From positions 248,001-312,000 of the forward strand of contig BQJC01000001.1 in NCBI GenBank assembly GCA_021604505.1: a DNA stretch of 64,000 bases, written 5' to 3'. Below the pieces are notes generated by a model. That model saw only the letters and a program-made list of their open reading frames with translations, did no database searches and was not told the DNA's origin. The position numbers were made by a program, and so were the translations under genes. Positions 1 to 9,226 of the stretch are shown in pieces. This stretch comes from Nitrospinaceae bacterium. GTDB lineage: Bacteria > Nitrospinota > Nitrospinia > Nitrospinales > VA-1. Every line of letters begins with the position of its first letter. Positions within the stretch are counted from its first letter, which is position 1.

Positions 1-537
1 TGGGTAGACGCTGGCGGCGTCTTTTCCCTGGACCGCGGCATAACCGGCGGTGAAGGTGTCGAGCAGGATGGTTTCCCGTGCGGCGCGGTTCATCAGTGTG
101 AGCAGGCGGAGAGGTTCCGAGGTGTAATACAGCATCCCAAAGCAAAACACCGTGTCGAAGCTGTTTTCCGGAGTCGATTCGAGAAAGCGGAACACGTCAC
201 CCACCTCAAAGTGGTAGGAAGCTTCGGGAACGTTTTGCCCCTCAAAAAGCTGCCGGCTTTTTTCCACCATTTTTTTTTCCACTTCGATTCCCTGCACAAA
301 ACCGGCCCCCATCTGGTGCGCCGCGTAGGCAAAGGTTCCCATGTGAGACCCGACATCCAGTATTTTTTTCCCCGTGACCGCGTCCTTTTGTTTACCCAAA
401 AGATTGTCAATCCGGGCGTTCAGGCACTCCAGGCTGTATGGGATGGCCCAGCGGTTTTTCCGGGTATCAGTGGTTAAAAAAGGTGACTCTTCCGGGATGT
501 AAATTTGAACGGGCTTCAAGGGGTGTTTATTCTCCAT
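1..537 (-). CDS. SAM-dependent methyltransferase, 3-prime end cut by window
   Basis: An open frame runs from the ATG at 537 off the left edge of the window (179 codons, no stop). The protein starts MENKHPLKPVQIYIPEE and shows a class I methyltransferase motif I, ILDVGSHMGTFAYAA, at about residues 58-72. An acidic motif II (GIEVEKKM) and a later FDTVFCFGMLYY strand fit post-I/motif IV positions. The family transfers a methyl group from S-adenosylmethionine; the substrate cannot be told. It resembles the tRNA (mo5U34)/CmoB-like or lipid/sugar methyltransferases that share a GxxxGxF-type motif, but this is only resemblance. It is divergent from the J-domain gene at 680. Shorter overlapping frames in this stretch are shadows. 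Confidence 0.75.
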   Translation of the reverse strand, partial: MENKHPLKPVQIYIPEESPFLTTDTRKNRWAIPYSLECLNARIDNLLGKQKDAVTGKKILDVGSHMGTFAYAAHQMGAGFVQGIEVEKKMVEKSRQLFEGQNVPEASYHFEVGDVFRFLESTPENSFDTVFCFGMLYYTSEPLRLLTLMNRAARETILLDTFTAGYAAVQGKDAASVYP

Positions 538-585
538 TTCAAGATAGAAAATGCATTTCGTTCTAAGCCGCGAAGGTGATATAAT

Positions 586-605
586 AGCCCTGATTTTATA
601 GGGCT
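586..605. other. Hairpin between divergent genes
   Basis: AGCCCT (586-591) and AGGGCT (600-605) form a 6-bp stem around an AT-rich 8-base loop, with a TATAAT hexamer just before it at 580-585. It lies between two divergent genes, so it could be a promoter/operator rather than a terminator. No further support. Confidence 0.3.
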
Positions 606-679
606 TAGCATTTATCACGCAACCCTTAAAAACGGAGTTTTCAACGATTTTTAAAGAAAGTACCTCAGCTGTCACTCCC

Positions 680-1441
680 GTGATTTCCCCCGAGGAGGAA
701 GAACTCAGACTCAAGCGGCGGGATCTGGCTCAATTGGAACAGGACCTTGCCGATAAGGAGTTGGAGCTTTCCACCCTCAATGGAGAGCTTCACCTGTTTG
801 AAAAGCGCTACCAACTGGTGGTGGGTGCCAAGTATACCGAACTCGACGAGGTGAAAGCCCAGATTCTGGAACTGGCGTCGCGATTGTACCCGCGTTCCGA
901 TGAATTCAGGGCGGGCGCCCGGTCGGCCCGGGAACGGGCGCAAAGCTCCGCCGAAGGAGCCGATGATATTGAATTGGACCTGCCAAAGGAAGAAGCGTTC
1001 GAACCCACCGAAAATTTAAAAAAACTGTTCCGCGAGGTTGCCAAGAAAATCCATCCGGATTTAGCCTCGAACGACAAGGAGAAAGCCCGGCGGCACGAAC
1101 TGATGGCCCGGTTGAATCAGGCCTACGACCGATTGGATGAGGAAGGGATTCACGCCGTACTTCAGGATTGGGAAGCGGGGGACCAGCCGGAAAAAAAAGA
1201 AACGCTGGGAGTCCGGTTGGTTCGAACCGTCCGGCAAATTTCACAAATTAAAAAGCGTTTGCAAAAGATTGACGAAGAAATGGCGGAGATCAAAAATTCA
1301 GGAATGTATCAATTGATGAATAAAATAGCCACCGCTGGAAAAATAGGTGGCGATATACTTGAGGAAATGGCCGCCAGTGTCGATGAAAAGATAGCTTCGA
1401 TCAAATCCAAAGTACGCGACCTTGCAGGAGAGTTTGATTAA
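680..1441 (+). CDS. J-domain (DnaJ-like) protein with N-terminal coiled coil
   Basis: 253 residues, cytoplasmic, no signal peptide. The first about 60 residues are a charged coiled coil (EEEELRLKRRDLAQLEQDL). Residues about 112-160 hold a J-domain core with the diagnostic HPD (FREVAKKIHPDLA), followed by the helix that packs HPD-containing domains. A second amphipathic helical region and a C-terminal KIASIKSKVRDL segment follow. J-domains stimulate the ATPase of DnaK-type Hsp70; no Gly/Phe region or zinc finger is seen, so this is a class C J-protein with an unknown client. The start chosen is GTG at 680, with only a weak AAAGAAAG upstream. An ATT at 647 lies 9 bases after GGAG (634-637), so a rare-start alternative cannot be excluded. 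The Sel1 gene follows closely and may be co-transcribed. Confidence 0.8.
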   Translation: MISPEEEELRLKRRDLAQLEQDLADKELELSTLNGELHLFEKRYQLVVGAKYTELDEVKAQILELASRLYPRSDEFRAGARSARERAQSSAEGADDIELDLPKEEAFEPTENLKKLFREVAKKIHPDLASNDKEKARRHELMARLNQAYDRLDEEGIHAVLQDWEAGDQPEKKETLGVRLVRTVRQISQIKKRLQKIDEEMAEIKNSGMYQLMNKIATAGKIGGDILEEMAASVDEKIASIKSKVRDLAGEFD

Positions 1442-1468
1442 TGAGCATTGCGATCGATATCCACCGAT

Positions 1469-3934
1469 ATGACTAAACAGGTTGTTCCCTCCACCCCATC
1501 CAAAACCGCTCCCGCAGAATTTTCATCCCCTGCATTTTCCAACATTTCTCTCAAAGGTCTGGATTTTCTATCCAGGGAAAACGAGGAGGCCGGCGCGGAA
1601 CTGGTGTATCAAAAAACCGACGGCTCCCTGGATGCCATCAGCCCGAAAGAAGCGGCCCGCTGGTTTAAAGAAGCCGAGCGCGGCAAGCCGCAGGCGCAAT
1701 ACAATGTCGGGGTGATTTTTTTTAAGGGCGTCGGCGTTGCCCGCAACGACAAGGAAGCCTTCAAATGGTTCCGCAAGTCGGCGGAAAAAGGTTCCGCCAA
1801 TGGTCAGGGGTTCCTTGGCATCATGTATGAGAACGGGCTGGGCATAGCCGAGGACCATGAAAAGAGCGTGCATTGGTACAAAAAAGCCGCGGAGCAGGGG
1901 GACCCCGTAGCGCAGTTCAATCTGGGACGCATGTATTACTTCGGCAAAGGGGTCGATAAAGCGCCTGAAGAAGCGGCCAAATGGTTTTATGAAGTGGCGC
2001 GCTCGGGCAACGATGTGGCGCAAAACATGCTGGGCATCTTGTATGAAAAGGGGGAAGGGGTTCCCAGGGATCTGGAGCTGTCCGGAAAATGGTTTCAGCA
2101 GGCGGCTTTGCACGGAAACGAAGAGGCGCAGTTCAATCTGGGTGATCGTTACGAGCACGGGAAAGGCGTCGACAAAAATCTGGTCAAAGCGATGCGCTGG
2201 TATTACAAAGCCGCTCAAAAGGGCCTGGATCTAGCGCAGTTGAAACTGGGCCTGATGTATTTTAACGGTGAAGGGGTCCCAAAGGACTCGAAGGAGGCGG
2301 TCAAATGGCTGTGCAAGGCGGCGGAGCAAGGCAATGAAGAAGCTCAGGAATTTTTAGAGAAGACCAACGATCAGTCGGTCCCCGATGCGGAGGCGTTTTT
2401 TGACAAAGGAAACTTCTTTTTTGAGCGCAAGGATTATCCGGAAGCGGTTTCCTGGTATTTGAAAGCCGCCCAGCACGATCATGCCGAAGCGCAGTTTTGT
2501 CTGGCGAGAATGAACGATCTGGGGGTGGAAATCGACCAAAATTTTGAGGAAGCCCAAAAGTGGTACCTTAAAGCCACGGAGCTTGGGCATGCCGGAGCCC
2601 AGAACAACCTGGGAATCCTTCATTTCCTGGGAGAAGGGAGCCCCCAGGATTATGAAAAATCCGTTGTGTTTTTCACGGCGGCGGCCCGGCAGAATATTCC
2701 TCTGGCTCAGGTTTTTCTGGGGGTCTTATATGAAAAAGGCAAGGGAGTGGAGAAGGACCCCGCCCAGGCGGTTGACTGGTATCAAAAAGCCGCTGAACTG
2801 GGGGACGATTCCGGTCAGCTTTGTTTGGCTGGATGCTATTCCCAGGGCCGGGGAATCGAAAAGGATCTCGCATTGGCTCTCAAGTGGACCCAAAAGGCGG
2901 CGGCGCAAGGCAATTTAAAAGCCAAGTACGACCTGGGACGCATGTATTATACCGGTGAAAGTGTTTCTCAGGATTACGTGCAGGCGGTTTACTGGTTTCA
3001 GAAAGCCGCGGATGAAGGGCACGCTTACGCTCAATTCGCCCTGGGCAAGGTGTACTATTACGGCCAGGGGGTGAATCAGGATTTAAAGAAAGCCCTGGAT
3101 TGGGTGGGAAAAGCCGCGAACCAGGGGAATGTCGAGGCGCAAAACCATTACGGCTACATGTTGGAAAACGGCGAAGGCACGGCCAAGGATTTTTCAAAGG
3201 CCGTCAACTGGTACGCAAAAGCCGCAGAACAGGGCAACGCTCAGGCTCAGGACAATCTGGGGATGATGTATTTTGTCGGCAAGGGAGTAGCCCAGGATTA
3301 CGAAAAAGCCGCTGAATGGTATCGGAAAGCCGCCCAGAAAGGAACCACGAACGCGAGTGCGGACATCGATTTTCTGGATGCCTCTGAAGGGGGAGTTCCG
3401 GAGGACCCTGCCAAAGCCGTAAAATTTCTACGCCAAGCCGCAAGAGAAGGCGTGGCCCGGGCGCAAAATCAATTGGGGCTCTTATATGAAAAAGGCATCG
3501 GTGTGCCAAAAAGCTCGAAGCAAAGTGTCAACTGGTACCGCCGTGCCGCGGAACAGGGATATGAAGACGCTTTATACAATATGGGACGAGTTTCCTGCCA
3601 GGGACCATCACCGGATTATAAAACTGCATTTTCATGGTATATAAAATCGGCGGAAGCGGGTAATGCAGAGGCCCAGTATCAGCTGGGTAAATTGTATGAA
3701 AATGGCCGGGGAGATTTATCTCAGGATTATTTAAAGGCCTTTGACTGGTATCAGTCAGCCGCGGAAAAAGGCAACTCCAAGGCTCAGTATGCCTTGGGTA
3801 TTCTGTATAAACAGGGCTGGGGCGTTGAGAACGATCCAGCAAATGCCCGCCGGTGGTTCCAGCGTGCCGCGGAACGGGGGTCACTACTGGCCTGGGGGGC
3901 TCTGCAGAAAATGAAAAATACCCCGCCGATGTAG
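1469..3934 (+). CDS. Large Sel1-like repeat protein
   Basis: About 821 residues from the ATG at 1469 (a TTG at 1448 would add seven). After a 60-residue Ser/Pro-rich head, the protein is almost entirely Sel1-like TPR-related repeats of 36 residues. I count 18 to 20, with the pattern AQ-x-x-LG-x-MY-x-x-G-x-GV-x-x-D-x-x-x-A-x-x-W-x-x-KAA-x-x-G. Repeats near residues 300-320 and 640 are degenerate, so the array is split into three blocks. No signal peptide or membrane segment is visible, so it is probably cytoplasmic. Sel1 arrays are protein-protein scaffolds, often in signalling or stress pathways; no partner can be named. It follows the J-domain gene by 27 bases, hinting at a shared operon and a chaperone-adaptor role (inference). 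Confidence 0.85.
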   Translation: MTKQVVPSTPSKTAPAEFSSPAFSNISLKGLDFLSRENEEAGAELVYQKTDGSLDAISPKEAARWFKEAERGKPQAQYNVGVIFFKGVGVARNDKEAFKWFRKSAEKGSANGQGFLGIMYENGLGIAEDHEKSVHWYKKAAEQGDPVAQFNLGRMYYFGKGVDKAPEEAAKWFYEVARSGNDVAQNMLGILYEKGEGVPRDLELSGKWFQQAALHGNEEAQFNLGDRYEHGKGVDKNLVKAMRWYYKAAQKGLDLAQLKLGLMYFNGEGVPKDSKEAVKWLCKAAEQGNEEAQEFLEKTNDQSVPDAEAFFDKGNFFFERKDYPEAVSWYLKAAQHDHAEAQFCLARMNDLGVEIDQNFEEAQKWYLKATELGHAGAQNNLGILHFLGEGSPQDYEKSVVFFTAAARQNIPLAQVFLGVLYEKGKGVEKDPAQAVDWYQKAAELGDDSGQLCLAGCYSQGRGIEKDLALALKWTQKAAAQGNLKAKYDLGRMYYTGESVSQDYVQAVYWFQKAADEGHAYAQFALGKVYYYGQGVNQDLKKALDWVGKAANQGNVEAQNHYGYMLENGEGTAKDFSKAVNWYAKAAEQGNAQAQDNLGMMYFVGKGVAQDYEKAAEWYRKAAQKGTTNASADIDFLDASEGGVPEDPAKAVKFLRQAAREGVARAQNQLGLLYEKGIGVPKSSKQSVNWYRRAAEQGYEDALYNMGRVSCQGPSPDYKTAFSWYIKSAEAGNAEAQYQLGKLYENGRGDLSQDYLKAFDWYQSAAEKGNSKAQYALGILYKQGWGVENDPANARRWFQRAAERGSLLAWGALQKMKNTPPM

Positions 3935-4024
3935 GTCTCCATAGGAATCCACAAATTGTATCTCCTCCCTTCCCCCTTAAAGTATTAAAAGTTCATAATT
4001 ATTTTGTAGGGTAATCGAAGCCGG

Positions 4025-4041
4025 GCCGACTAAAAGTCGGC
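4025..4041. other. Short GC hairpin upstream of pst operon
   Basis: GCCGAC (4025-4030) pairs with GTCGGC (4036-4041) around TAAAA. It lies 90 bases after the Sel1 stop and is not followed by a T-run, so it is a weak terminator candidate. The following 4060-4100 is AT-rich with repeated GATATA. Confidence 0.35.
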
Positions 4042-4134
4042 AGTCCATGGGATTTCGTTTGTTTGACTATATTGATATATTTCGATATATAGATATAGAT
4101 ACCTTTTTATGTAAAAACTTTTTGGAACCCTCAA

Positions 4135-5001
4135 TTGCAAAAGCCGTTGTCTATTTTTATTTGCACCGCCGTCTGGCTTTTATCGGGCATAACGGAATTT
4201 CCCCAAGCAAACGCTGATGCCCCGGTCGAGAGAATAACCGTGGTGGGGTCGACCACAGTGCTTCCCATTGCCACACGGGCCGCCGAACGATTCGTGGCAA
4301 AGAACAACGGGAGGGTTTCTATCACGGTCAACGGTGGCGGGTCGGGGGTTGGAGTGCAATCGGCGGGAAGTGGCCTAACGGATATCGGACTGGTCTCGCG
4401 GGAAATCACACCCAGGGAGAAAAAAAGGTTTGATAAACCCGGATTACGGATTATTGCGGTTGGACGCGATGCAGTGGCCTGTGTTGTTTCCTCGGAAATT
4501 TATTCAGCAGGGGTACGGGCCTTGTCCAGAGAACAGATTGGTGGAATCTATCTTGGAAAAATAAAGAACTGGAAAGAGGTGGGCGGTCCGGACCGGGCGA
4601 TCGTGGTGGTCGATAAAGAGCGCCACCGGGGGACGCGGCACGTGTTTATGAAATATGTGTTCAGCGATGAAAATGCCCGGGCCCCAGGGGCCCGCCTGGT
4701 CACCGGGTCTAACAATGAAGGGCAGAGCAAGATCGCCGACAGTGATTCGGCCATCGGCATGCTCTCTTTTGCGTGGTTGAATAATGAGGTGGTGGGAATC
4801 GGGATTCGTGAAAAAGGTGAAGTGATCACTCCCACTCTGGAAACTGTCCGGGCCAACCGCTATCCGATTTCCCGGTCTCTCAATTTTGTCATCGCAGGAG
4901 AGCCTAAGGGCTTGGTGAAAGAGTTTTTGGATTTTATCATGAGCCCGGAAGGTCAAGCCATTGTTGACCAAAGCGGGTACATACCGGTCCATGCCTTTTG
5001 A
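4135..5001 (+). CDS. pstS: Phosphate ABC transporter, periplasmic substrate-binding protein
   Basis: 288 residues. An N-terminal signal peptide (hydrophobic SIFICTAVWLLSG, cleavage near ANADA) precedes a PstS-type periplasmic binding fold. Phosphate-binding signatures are VVGSTTVLPI near the mature N-terminus, GGGSGVGVQS, and the later RHRGTRHVFMKYV. It captures phosphate and delivers it to PstC/PstA. The start is TTG at 4135; no ATG or GTG lies upstream in frame before stops, and only a weak GGAA precedes it. It is the first gene of pstSCAB, and the downstream pstC start lies just past its stop. No clear Pho box was seen in the 200 bases upstream. The length and motifs fit the short PstS subfamily; a different oxyanion such as molybdate is less likely given the PstB neighbour. 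Confidence 0.9.
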   Translation: MQKPLSIFICTAVWLLSGITEFPQANADAPVERITVVGSTTVLPIATRAAERFVAKNNGRVSITVNGGGSGVGVQSAGSGLTDIGLVSREITPREKKRFDKPGLRIIAVGRDAVACVVSSEIYSAGVRALSREQIGGIYLGKIKNWKEVGGPDRAIVVVDKERHRGTRHVFMKYVFSDENARAPGARLVTGSNNEGQSKIADSDSAIGMLSFAWLNNEVVGIGIREKGEVITPTLETVRANRYPISRSLNFVIAGEPKGLVKEFLDFIMSPEGQAIVDQSGYIPVHAF

Positions 5002-5023
5002 TGGGCCGTTTCAGGTTTGCAGG

Positions 5024-5902
5024 ATGGGTGGATTGCAGGTGAACCGTTTTTTCCGAATAGATTTTTTTCGTGCAGGCGCCTTTATCATGGCACTGGTTTC
5101 ACTCGCTTGCATCGCCGGGTTGTTTGCGTTTTTGGTGATGCAAAGTGTTCCCATCCTTTCGGAACAAAAATGGAATTTTCTGCTGGGCCAGGACTGGTGG
5201 GCAGGCGAGGTGTATGGGGCCTTGCCCCTGATCTACGGATCCTGCATGGTGACTGGGTTGGCGCTCTTACTGGTTTTGCCTTTAGCGATGGGTGGAGCGG
5301 TTTTTACATCGGAATTTTTGTCCGCGCAACAACGCCTATGGGTGAAAGCCCTGATGGAACTCTTTGCTGGCGTGCCGGGCATCATTTATGGTTTGCTGGG
5401 GGTGGGGCTTCTTACCGGCTGGGTGAAAGACAGCTTTGGCTTAATCGATGGCAACACCATCCTGACCGCCGGTTTGCTGTTGGGAATCATGATCCTTCCC
5501 ACCATCCTGACCTTATCCGAGGATGCTCTCAATGCGGTCCCCGGTCATTACCGCGATGCTTCTTTGGGCCTCGGCTTGACAAAACTACAGATGGTCCTGA
5601 GCGCTGTGATTCCTCAAGCCCTGCCGGGAATCGCCGGAGCGGTGTTTTTGGGTTTGGGCCGCGCCATGGGAGAAACCATAGCGGTCATGCTGGTCATTGG
5701 CGGCCTCGATAAAATCGCTGATCCCTGGTACGACCTGTTCGCTCCCGCGCAAAGCATTGCGTCCAAACTGGGGCGGGAAGCGGCGGAAGCCATCGGATCG
5801 GACCTGCAGTGGAGTGCCTTGATGGCTTTAGGACTCATCCTGTTTCTCATAGTGATGTTTTTTAGCTTGCTGGGAAACCTGTTATTAAAAAGAGCGCGAT
5901 GA
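5024..5902 (+). CDS. pstC: Phosphate ABC transporter permease
   Basis: About 292 residues from the ATG at 5024; a GTG at 5039 and an ATG at 4991 are also in frame, and the first methionine inside pstS is too far upstream. The protein has about six membrane segments. It has the BPD-type permease loop typical of PstC, including ELFAGVPGIIYGLLGV and GHYRDASLGLGLTKLQMV, the EAA-like loop that docks on the ATPase. With PstA it forms the inner-membrane channel for phosphate. Its last codons overlap the pstA start by four bases (ATGA), showing translational coupling. Confidence 0.9.
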   Translation: MGGLQVNRFFRIDFFRAGAFIMALVSLACIAGLFAFLVMQSVPILSEQKWNFLLGQDWWAGEVYGALPLIYGSCMVTGLALLLVLPLAMGGAVFTSEFLSAQQRLWVKALMELFAGVPGIIYGLLGVGLLTGWVKDSFGLIDGNTILTAGLLLGIMILPTILTLSEDALNAVPGHYRDASLGLGLTKLQMVLSAVIPQALPGIAGAVFLGLGRAMGETIAVMLVIGGLDKIADPWYDLFAPAQSIASKLGREAAEAIGSDLQWSALMALGLILFLIVMFFSLLGNLLLKRAR

Positions 5903-6750
5903 CCTTTGACCGATCGCTGGAAAAAGTAGTTCTGGGTTTGCTGGGTTTTTTAACCCTGTCAGCCATTTTTATTTTACTGGTGATTCTCGGTGCGGTGTTT
6001 TGGAAAGGAGCCCCGGCCATCGATTGGGAATTTCTGACTCAGGCGTCCTCGGATTTTGGCACATCGGGAGGTATTTTGTATCAGACCGCGGGAACGTTAA
6101 TATTGATGACCGGCGCGGTGATCGTCAGCTTACCGGTGGCTTTGGGAACGGCTTTATTTCAAACGGAATATTTAAGATCCCAGCGGCTCAAAAAGGTTTT
6201 TCGCAATATGATTTATTCTCTAAACGGCATGCCGACCATTCTCTTCGGCCTGGTGGGTTATATGGTCTTCGGGATTTATCTTGAGACGGGCGTGTCCTGG
6301 TTGACCGGGACGCTGATACTGGCGGTGATGATTCTGCCCACCTTGCAGCTGAGTTTTCAACAGGCAGTGGAAGCGCTTCCTGAAAAATACCGGGATCAGG
6401 CAACATCCCTCGGATTGAGTCCATCGGCGATGATACGCGCCGTCATCCTTCCTCAGAGTTTATTTGGCATCGTCACCGGGGTGCTGTTGGGGCTGGCGCG
6501 CGCGGCGGGAGAGACGGCGGCCATCATGTTCACCGCCACGACGTTTTCCGGGATCACGTTGCCCGCTACCTGGACCGATCCGGTGCCCACATTGCAAACG
6601 CATATTCTTGTCCTGGCGCAGGAAGCGTTGAACCCGGAAGCGGTGGCTCACGCCTGGGGATCGGGATGGGTACTGTTGACACTGACGTTTCTATTGATTG
6701 CGGGAGCCTTTTTCTGCCGAAGCCGAATGCCTATGGAGTCGGAACGATGA
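5899..6750 (+). CDS. pstA: Phosphate ABC transporter permease
   Basis: 283 residues with about six membrane segments. The PstA loop NGMPTILFGLVGYMVF and the EAA-type loop PEKYRDQATSLGLSPSAMIRAV are present; the latter contacts PstB. It partners PstC in the inner membrane. The start ATG overlaps the pstC stop, and its own stop overlaps the pstB start in the same ATGA fashion, so C, A and B are translationally coupled in one transcript. Confidence 0.9.
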   Translation: MTFDRSLEKVVLGLLGFLTLSAIFILLVILGAVFWKGAPAIDWEFLTQASSDFGTSGGILYQTAGTLILMTGAVIVSLPVALGTALFQTEYLRSQRLKKVFRNMIYSLNGMPTILFGLVGYMVFGIYLETGVSWLTGTLILAVMILPTLQLSFQQAVEALPEKYRDQATSLGLSPSAMIRAVILPQSLFGIVTGVLLGLARAAGETAAIMFTATTFSGITLPATWTDPVPTLQTHILVLAQEALNPEAVAHAWGSGWVLLTLTFLLIAGAFFCRSRMPMESER

Positions 6751-7520
6751 ATAGTAGATCCCTCCTGCCTGCCATCGAAATGCAGGAAGCCAGTATTTCC
6801 TACAACGGCAGACCCGTGCTTGATGCGGTGGATTTGGTGATCCCTCAAAAAACAGCTTTCGGGATCATCGGTCCTTCCGGTTCGGGGAAATCCACTCTTT
6901 TGCGCACGCTTTGCCGGATGAACGATCGGATTTCAGGGTTTCACATTAAAGGGCGGATTCGAGTGCGCGGCGATGAAATCTACGAAAAAAACATCGATGT
7001 TTACCAATTGCGGCGAAAAGTGGGGATGGTGTTTCAAACTCCCTGTGTGTTTCCGAAAAGTATTTTTGAAAATGTTATTTTTGCCTTAAAGCGTCTTCGT
7101 CCGCATCTTAAGAAAGAATTTGCACAAATTGCGGAACAAACGTTACGCGAAGTATTTTTATGGGATGAAGTCAAAGACCGATTGCATAAACCCGCCTCCA
7201 CCCTGTCCCTTGGACAACAACAACGGTTGGCGATTGCCAGATCTCTCGCTATTGAACCTGAAATTCTCCTGATGGATGAACCCACCTCCGCCCTCGACCC
7301 AAAATCTTCGGAGGCCATTGAAGCCTTGATCGTTTCCCGGAAGACCCGGCATACGGTGGTTCTGGTGACCCACAACCTTTCCCAGGCCAAACGGATCGTC
7401 GATAATTTGATTTTTCTGCATCGCGGAAGAGTCTGGGAGTCGGGAAGCACCACCGAAATGTTTGAAAATCCCTGCCGCTCCGAAACCCGTGAATTTATGA
7501 TTCGGAAAATGGATGGATAA
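6747..7520 (+). CDS. pstB: Phosphate ABC transporter ATPase
   Basis: 257 residues from the ATG at 6747, coupled to pstA. It has Walker A GPSGSGKST, Q-loop GMVFQTPCVFPKSIFENV, signature LSLGQQQR, Walker B ILLMDEPTSALD and H-loop VTHN. The spacing matches PstB (CRMND and the FPKSIFENV region are family hallmarks). The signature has Leu where most PstB have Gly (LSGGQ), a tolerated but uncommon change. It powers phosphate import by PstSCA. No phoU or phoB/R follows within this window; the next gene is a TPR protein. Confidence 0.9.
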   Translation: MNSRSLLPAIEMQEASISYNGRPVLDAVDLVIPQKTAFGIIGPSGSGKSTLLRTLCRMNDRISGFHIKGRIRVRGDEIYEKNIDVYQLRRKVGMVFQTPCVFPKSIFENVIFALKRLRPHLKKEFAQIAEQTLREVFLWDEVKDRLHKPASTLSLGQQQRLAIARSLAIEPEILLMDEPTSALDPKSSEAIEALIVSRKTRHTVVLVTHNLSQAKRIVDNLIFLHRGRVWESGSTTEMFENPCRSETREFMIRKMDG

Positions 7521-7636
7521 CCCGCCAAAACCTGGAATTCGTCCCCTTTAAATCCCTGGCCCAAACATTTATAATCAGGGTATCCAACCATAATTTGGCC
7601 AGCGTCTTGAAAAAGAAAGTAAAGCACAGCAAAAAT

Positions 7637-9181
7637 ATGGATTCATCGCGGTCGGGTTATGTTTCCCTGGCAGAATTGGGGGACGAACTCCGCAAAAAAA
7701 ATCCCGACATGATGAAGAAGGTGGAGGCCTTACAGGGCCCTGAAACCTCTTTGCCAAAAATAATGGAAGACCTTTATGATTTGCTCCCCTATTCCTGGAG
7801 CGATCTGGATAATTTTGAGCATGGGGTCGAACAGATCCTTGCGGGCAATTTTGCGCAGGCGGTTGAGTCTTTAGCAGATCTTCTACGGGAAACCCCCGAT
7901 TGCTACCCCGCCAGTCATCTCATGGGGTTTGCCTGCGGATGTTTGCAAAAATACAAACAGGAATTGGAATGCTATAGGAAAGCGGCGAAAGTCCGTCCGG
8001 ATTATCCCCAGGTTTATTTTGACATGGCCATGTCGCATTTATTGCAGGGAAAGGAGAAAAAGGCGTTTTCTGAATTCAAGCGGGTGATTGCCTTGTCGCC
8101 GGATTTTTCAACGGTGGATTTCTGGCTGCATCTTACCTTTGACCGGTTGGGGCGCGGCATGAAAACAGCAAAACCCGGTGAAAATGGCGGGCGGGAATCC
8201 GATAAAGCCGTGGCTAATGGATGTTGTTTATTGGGTCTGGCCTATCTCGAGTATGGAAAGCATATTGAGGCGCGGCATGCGTTCAAAAAAGCTGTAAATT
8301 TATTGCCCGATTTTGCGGAAGCGCAATATCAATTGGGCGCGATTCATATCAAACGGCTGCGCAATCCGAAAAGGGCAGGAAAATATCTGGAGCGGGCGGA
8401 ACAGCTTTTTCTGCAACAGGGAGACCTGCACCGGGCGACCCTGATTCAACAGCTCTGCCGGCCGGGTGAAAAAGTGGCTGATAATGCCAGGGCCGCCGAG
8501 GATTGGTTGAAAGAAGGGTTGCGGCTCCAGCAACTGGAACGCTATCAGGGAGCGGTGGATGCCTATAAAATGGCGATCAAGTTCCAACCCAATTTTGTGG
8601 ACGCATATTATAATTTGGGAGTTGCCTACGGCAGTCTGGAAGATACCGGACTGGAGTTGATCCATAAAGCGATCTGGGCCTTCAAGCAGGTGATTCAAGT
8701 TAAACCTGATTTTATTCACGCCTATTCCGCTTTGGGCGCATCTTATATGAAGCAGGCAGAATATGGCGAGGCCTTGAAGATTCTCAGCGAAGCTTTGCAA
8801 CTGGAGAAAAAAGAATCGAGCGTTTTTTATTATCTCGGGATGGTCTCCCGGATGACTGGAAATATCGAAGGGGCGGTCGATTATTTTAAAGCGGCTGTTG
8901 ATCTCAACCCGCATTCCGTACAATCCAATTTCTATCTGGGGCTGACTTTGATGGAAATGGAGAAATGCCCGGAAGCCTGCGATGTTCTTCAGGAAGTGGT
9001 GCAGATCAAGCCCGATTTTGCTGAAGTACACTTTATGCTGGGCAGTTTATATACGGAAAGCATCAAAGATCCGGACAAGGCCGTCACTCATCTTAAAAAA
9101 GCGGAGAAATTGTTTGTCAAATTGGGGGATAACCTCCGCTTGTCCCATGTTCGGCAGATGTTGACCCGGCAATCGATCTGA
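7637..9181 (+). CDS. TPR-repeat protein
   Basis: About 514 residues from the ATG at 7637 (TTG at 7595 would add 14). No signal peptide, so probably cytoplasmic. After a 100-residue head, tetratricopeptide repeats appear in two blocks joined by a linker. Repeat signatures include A-x-x-VRPDYPQVYFDMAMSH, LLPDFAEAQYQLGAIHIKR, FQPNFVDAYYNLGVAYG and IKPDFAEVHFMLGSLY. Both blocks end with a similar HLKKAEKLFVKLGD-type module (GKYLERAEQLFLQQGDLHRA and THLKKAEKLFVKLGDNLRL), suggesting internal duplication of a roughly 230-residue unit. TPRs mediate protein contacts; no catalytic domain is visible. It lies 116 bases after pstB and 45 before another helical-repeat gene. Confidence 0.8.
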   Translation: MDSSRSGYVSLAELGDELRKKNPDMMKKVEALQGPETSLPKIMEDLYDLLPYSWSDLDNFEHGVEQILAGNFAQAVESLADLLRETPDCYPASHLMGFACGCLQKYKQELECYRKAAKVRPDYPQVYFDMAMSHLLQGKEKKAFSEFKRVIALSPDFSTVDFWLHLTFDRLGRGMKTAKPGENGGRESDKAVANGCCLLGLAYLEYGKHIEARHAFKKAVNLLPDFAEAQYQLGAIHIKRLRNPKRAGKYLERAEQLFLQQGDLHRATLIQQLCRPGEKVADNARAAEDWLKEGLRLQQLERYQGAVDAYKMAIKFQPNFVDAYYNLGVAYGSLEDTGLELIHKAIWAFKQVIQVKPDFIHAYSALGASYMKQAEYGEALKILSEALQLEKKESSVFYYLGMVSRMTGNIEGAVDYFKAAVDLNPHSVQSNFYLGLTLMEMEKCPEACDVLQEVVQIKPDFAEVHFMLGSLYTESIKDPDKAVTHLKKAEKLFVKLGDNLRLSHVRQMLTRQSI

Positions 9182-9226
9182 TCATCACCCGTTCAAACGA
9201 TCCAAAAATTTTTATGGGAAAAATTT

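Noticed and set aside
93-410. 105-residue minus-strand frame at window start
   Set aside because: Basic, low-quality sequence in another frame of the edge methyltransferase.
4060-4100. AT-rich GATATA repeats as a Pho box
   Set aside because: No CTGTCAT-type direct repeats at 11-base spacing were found.
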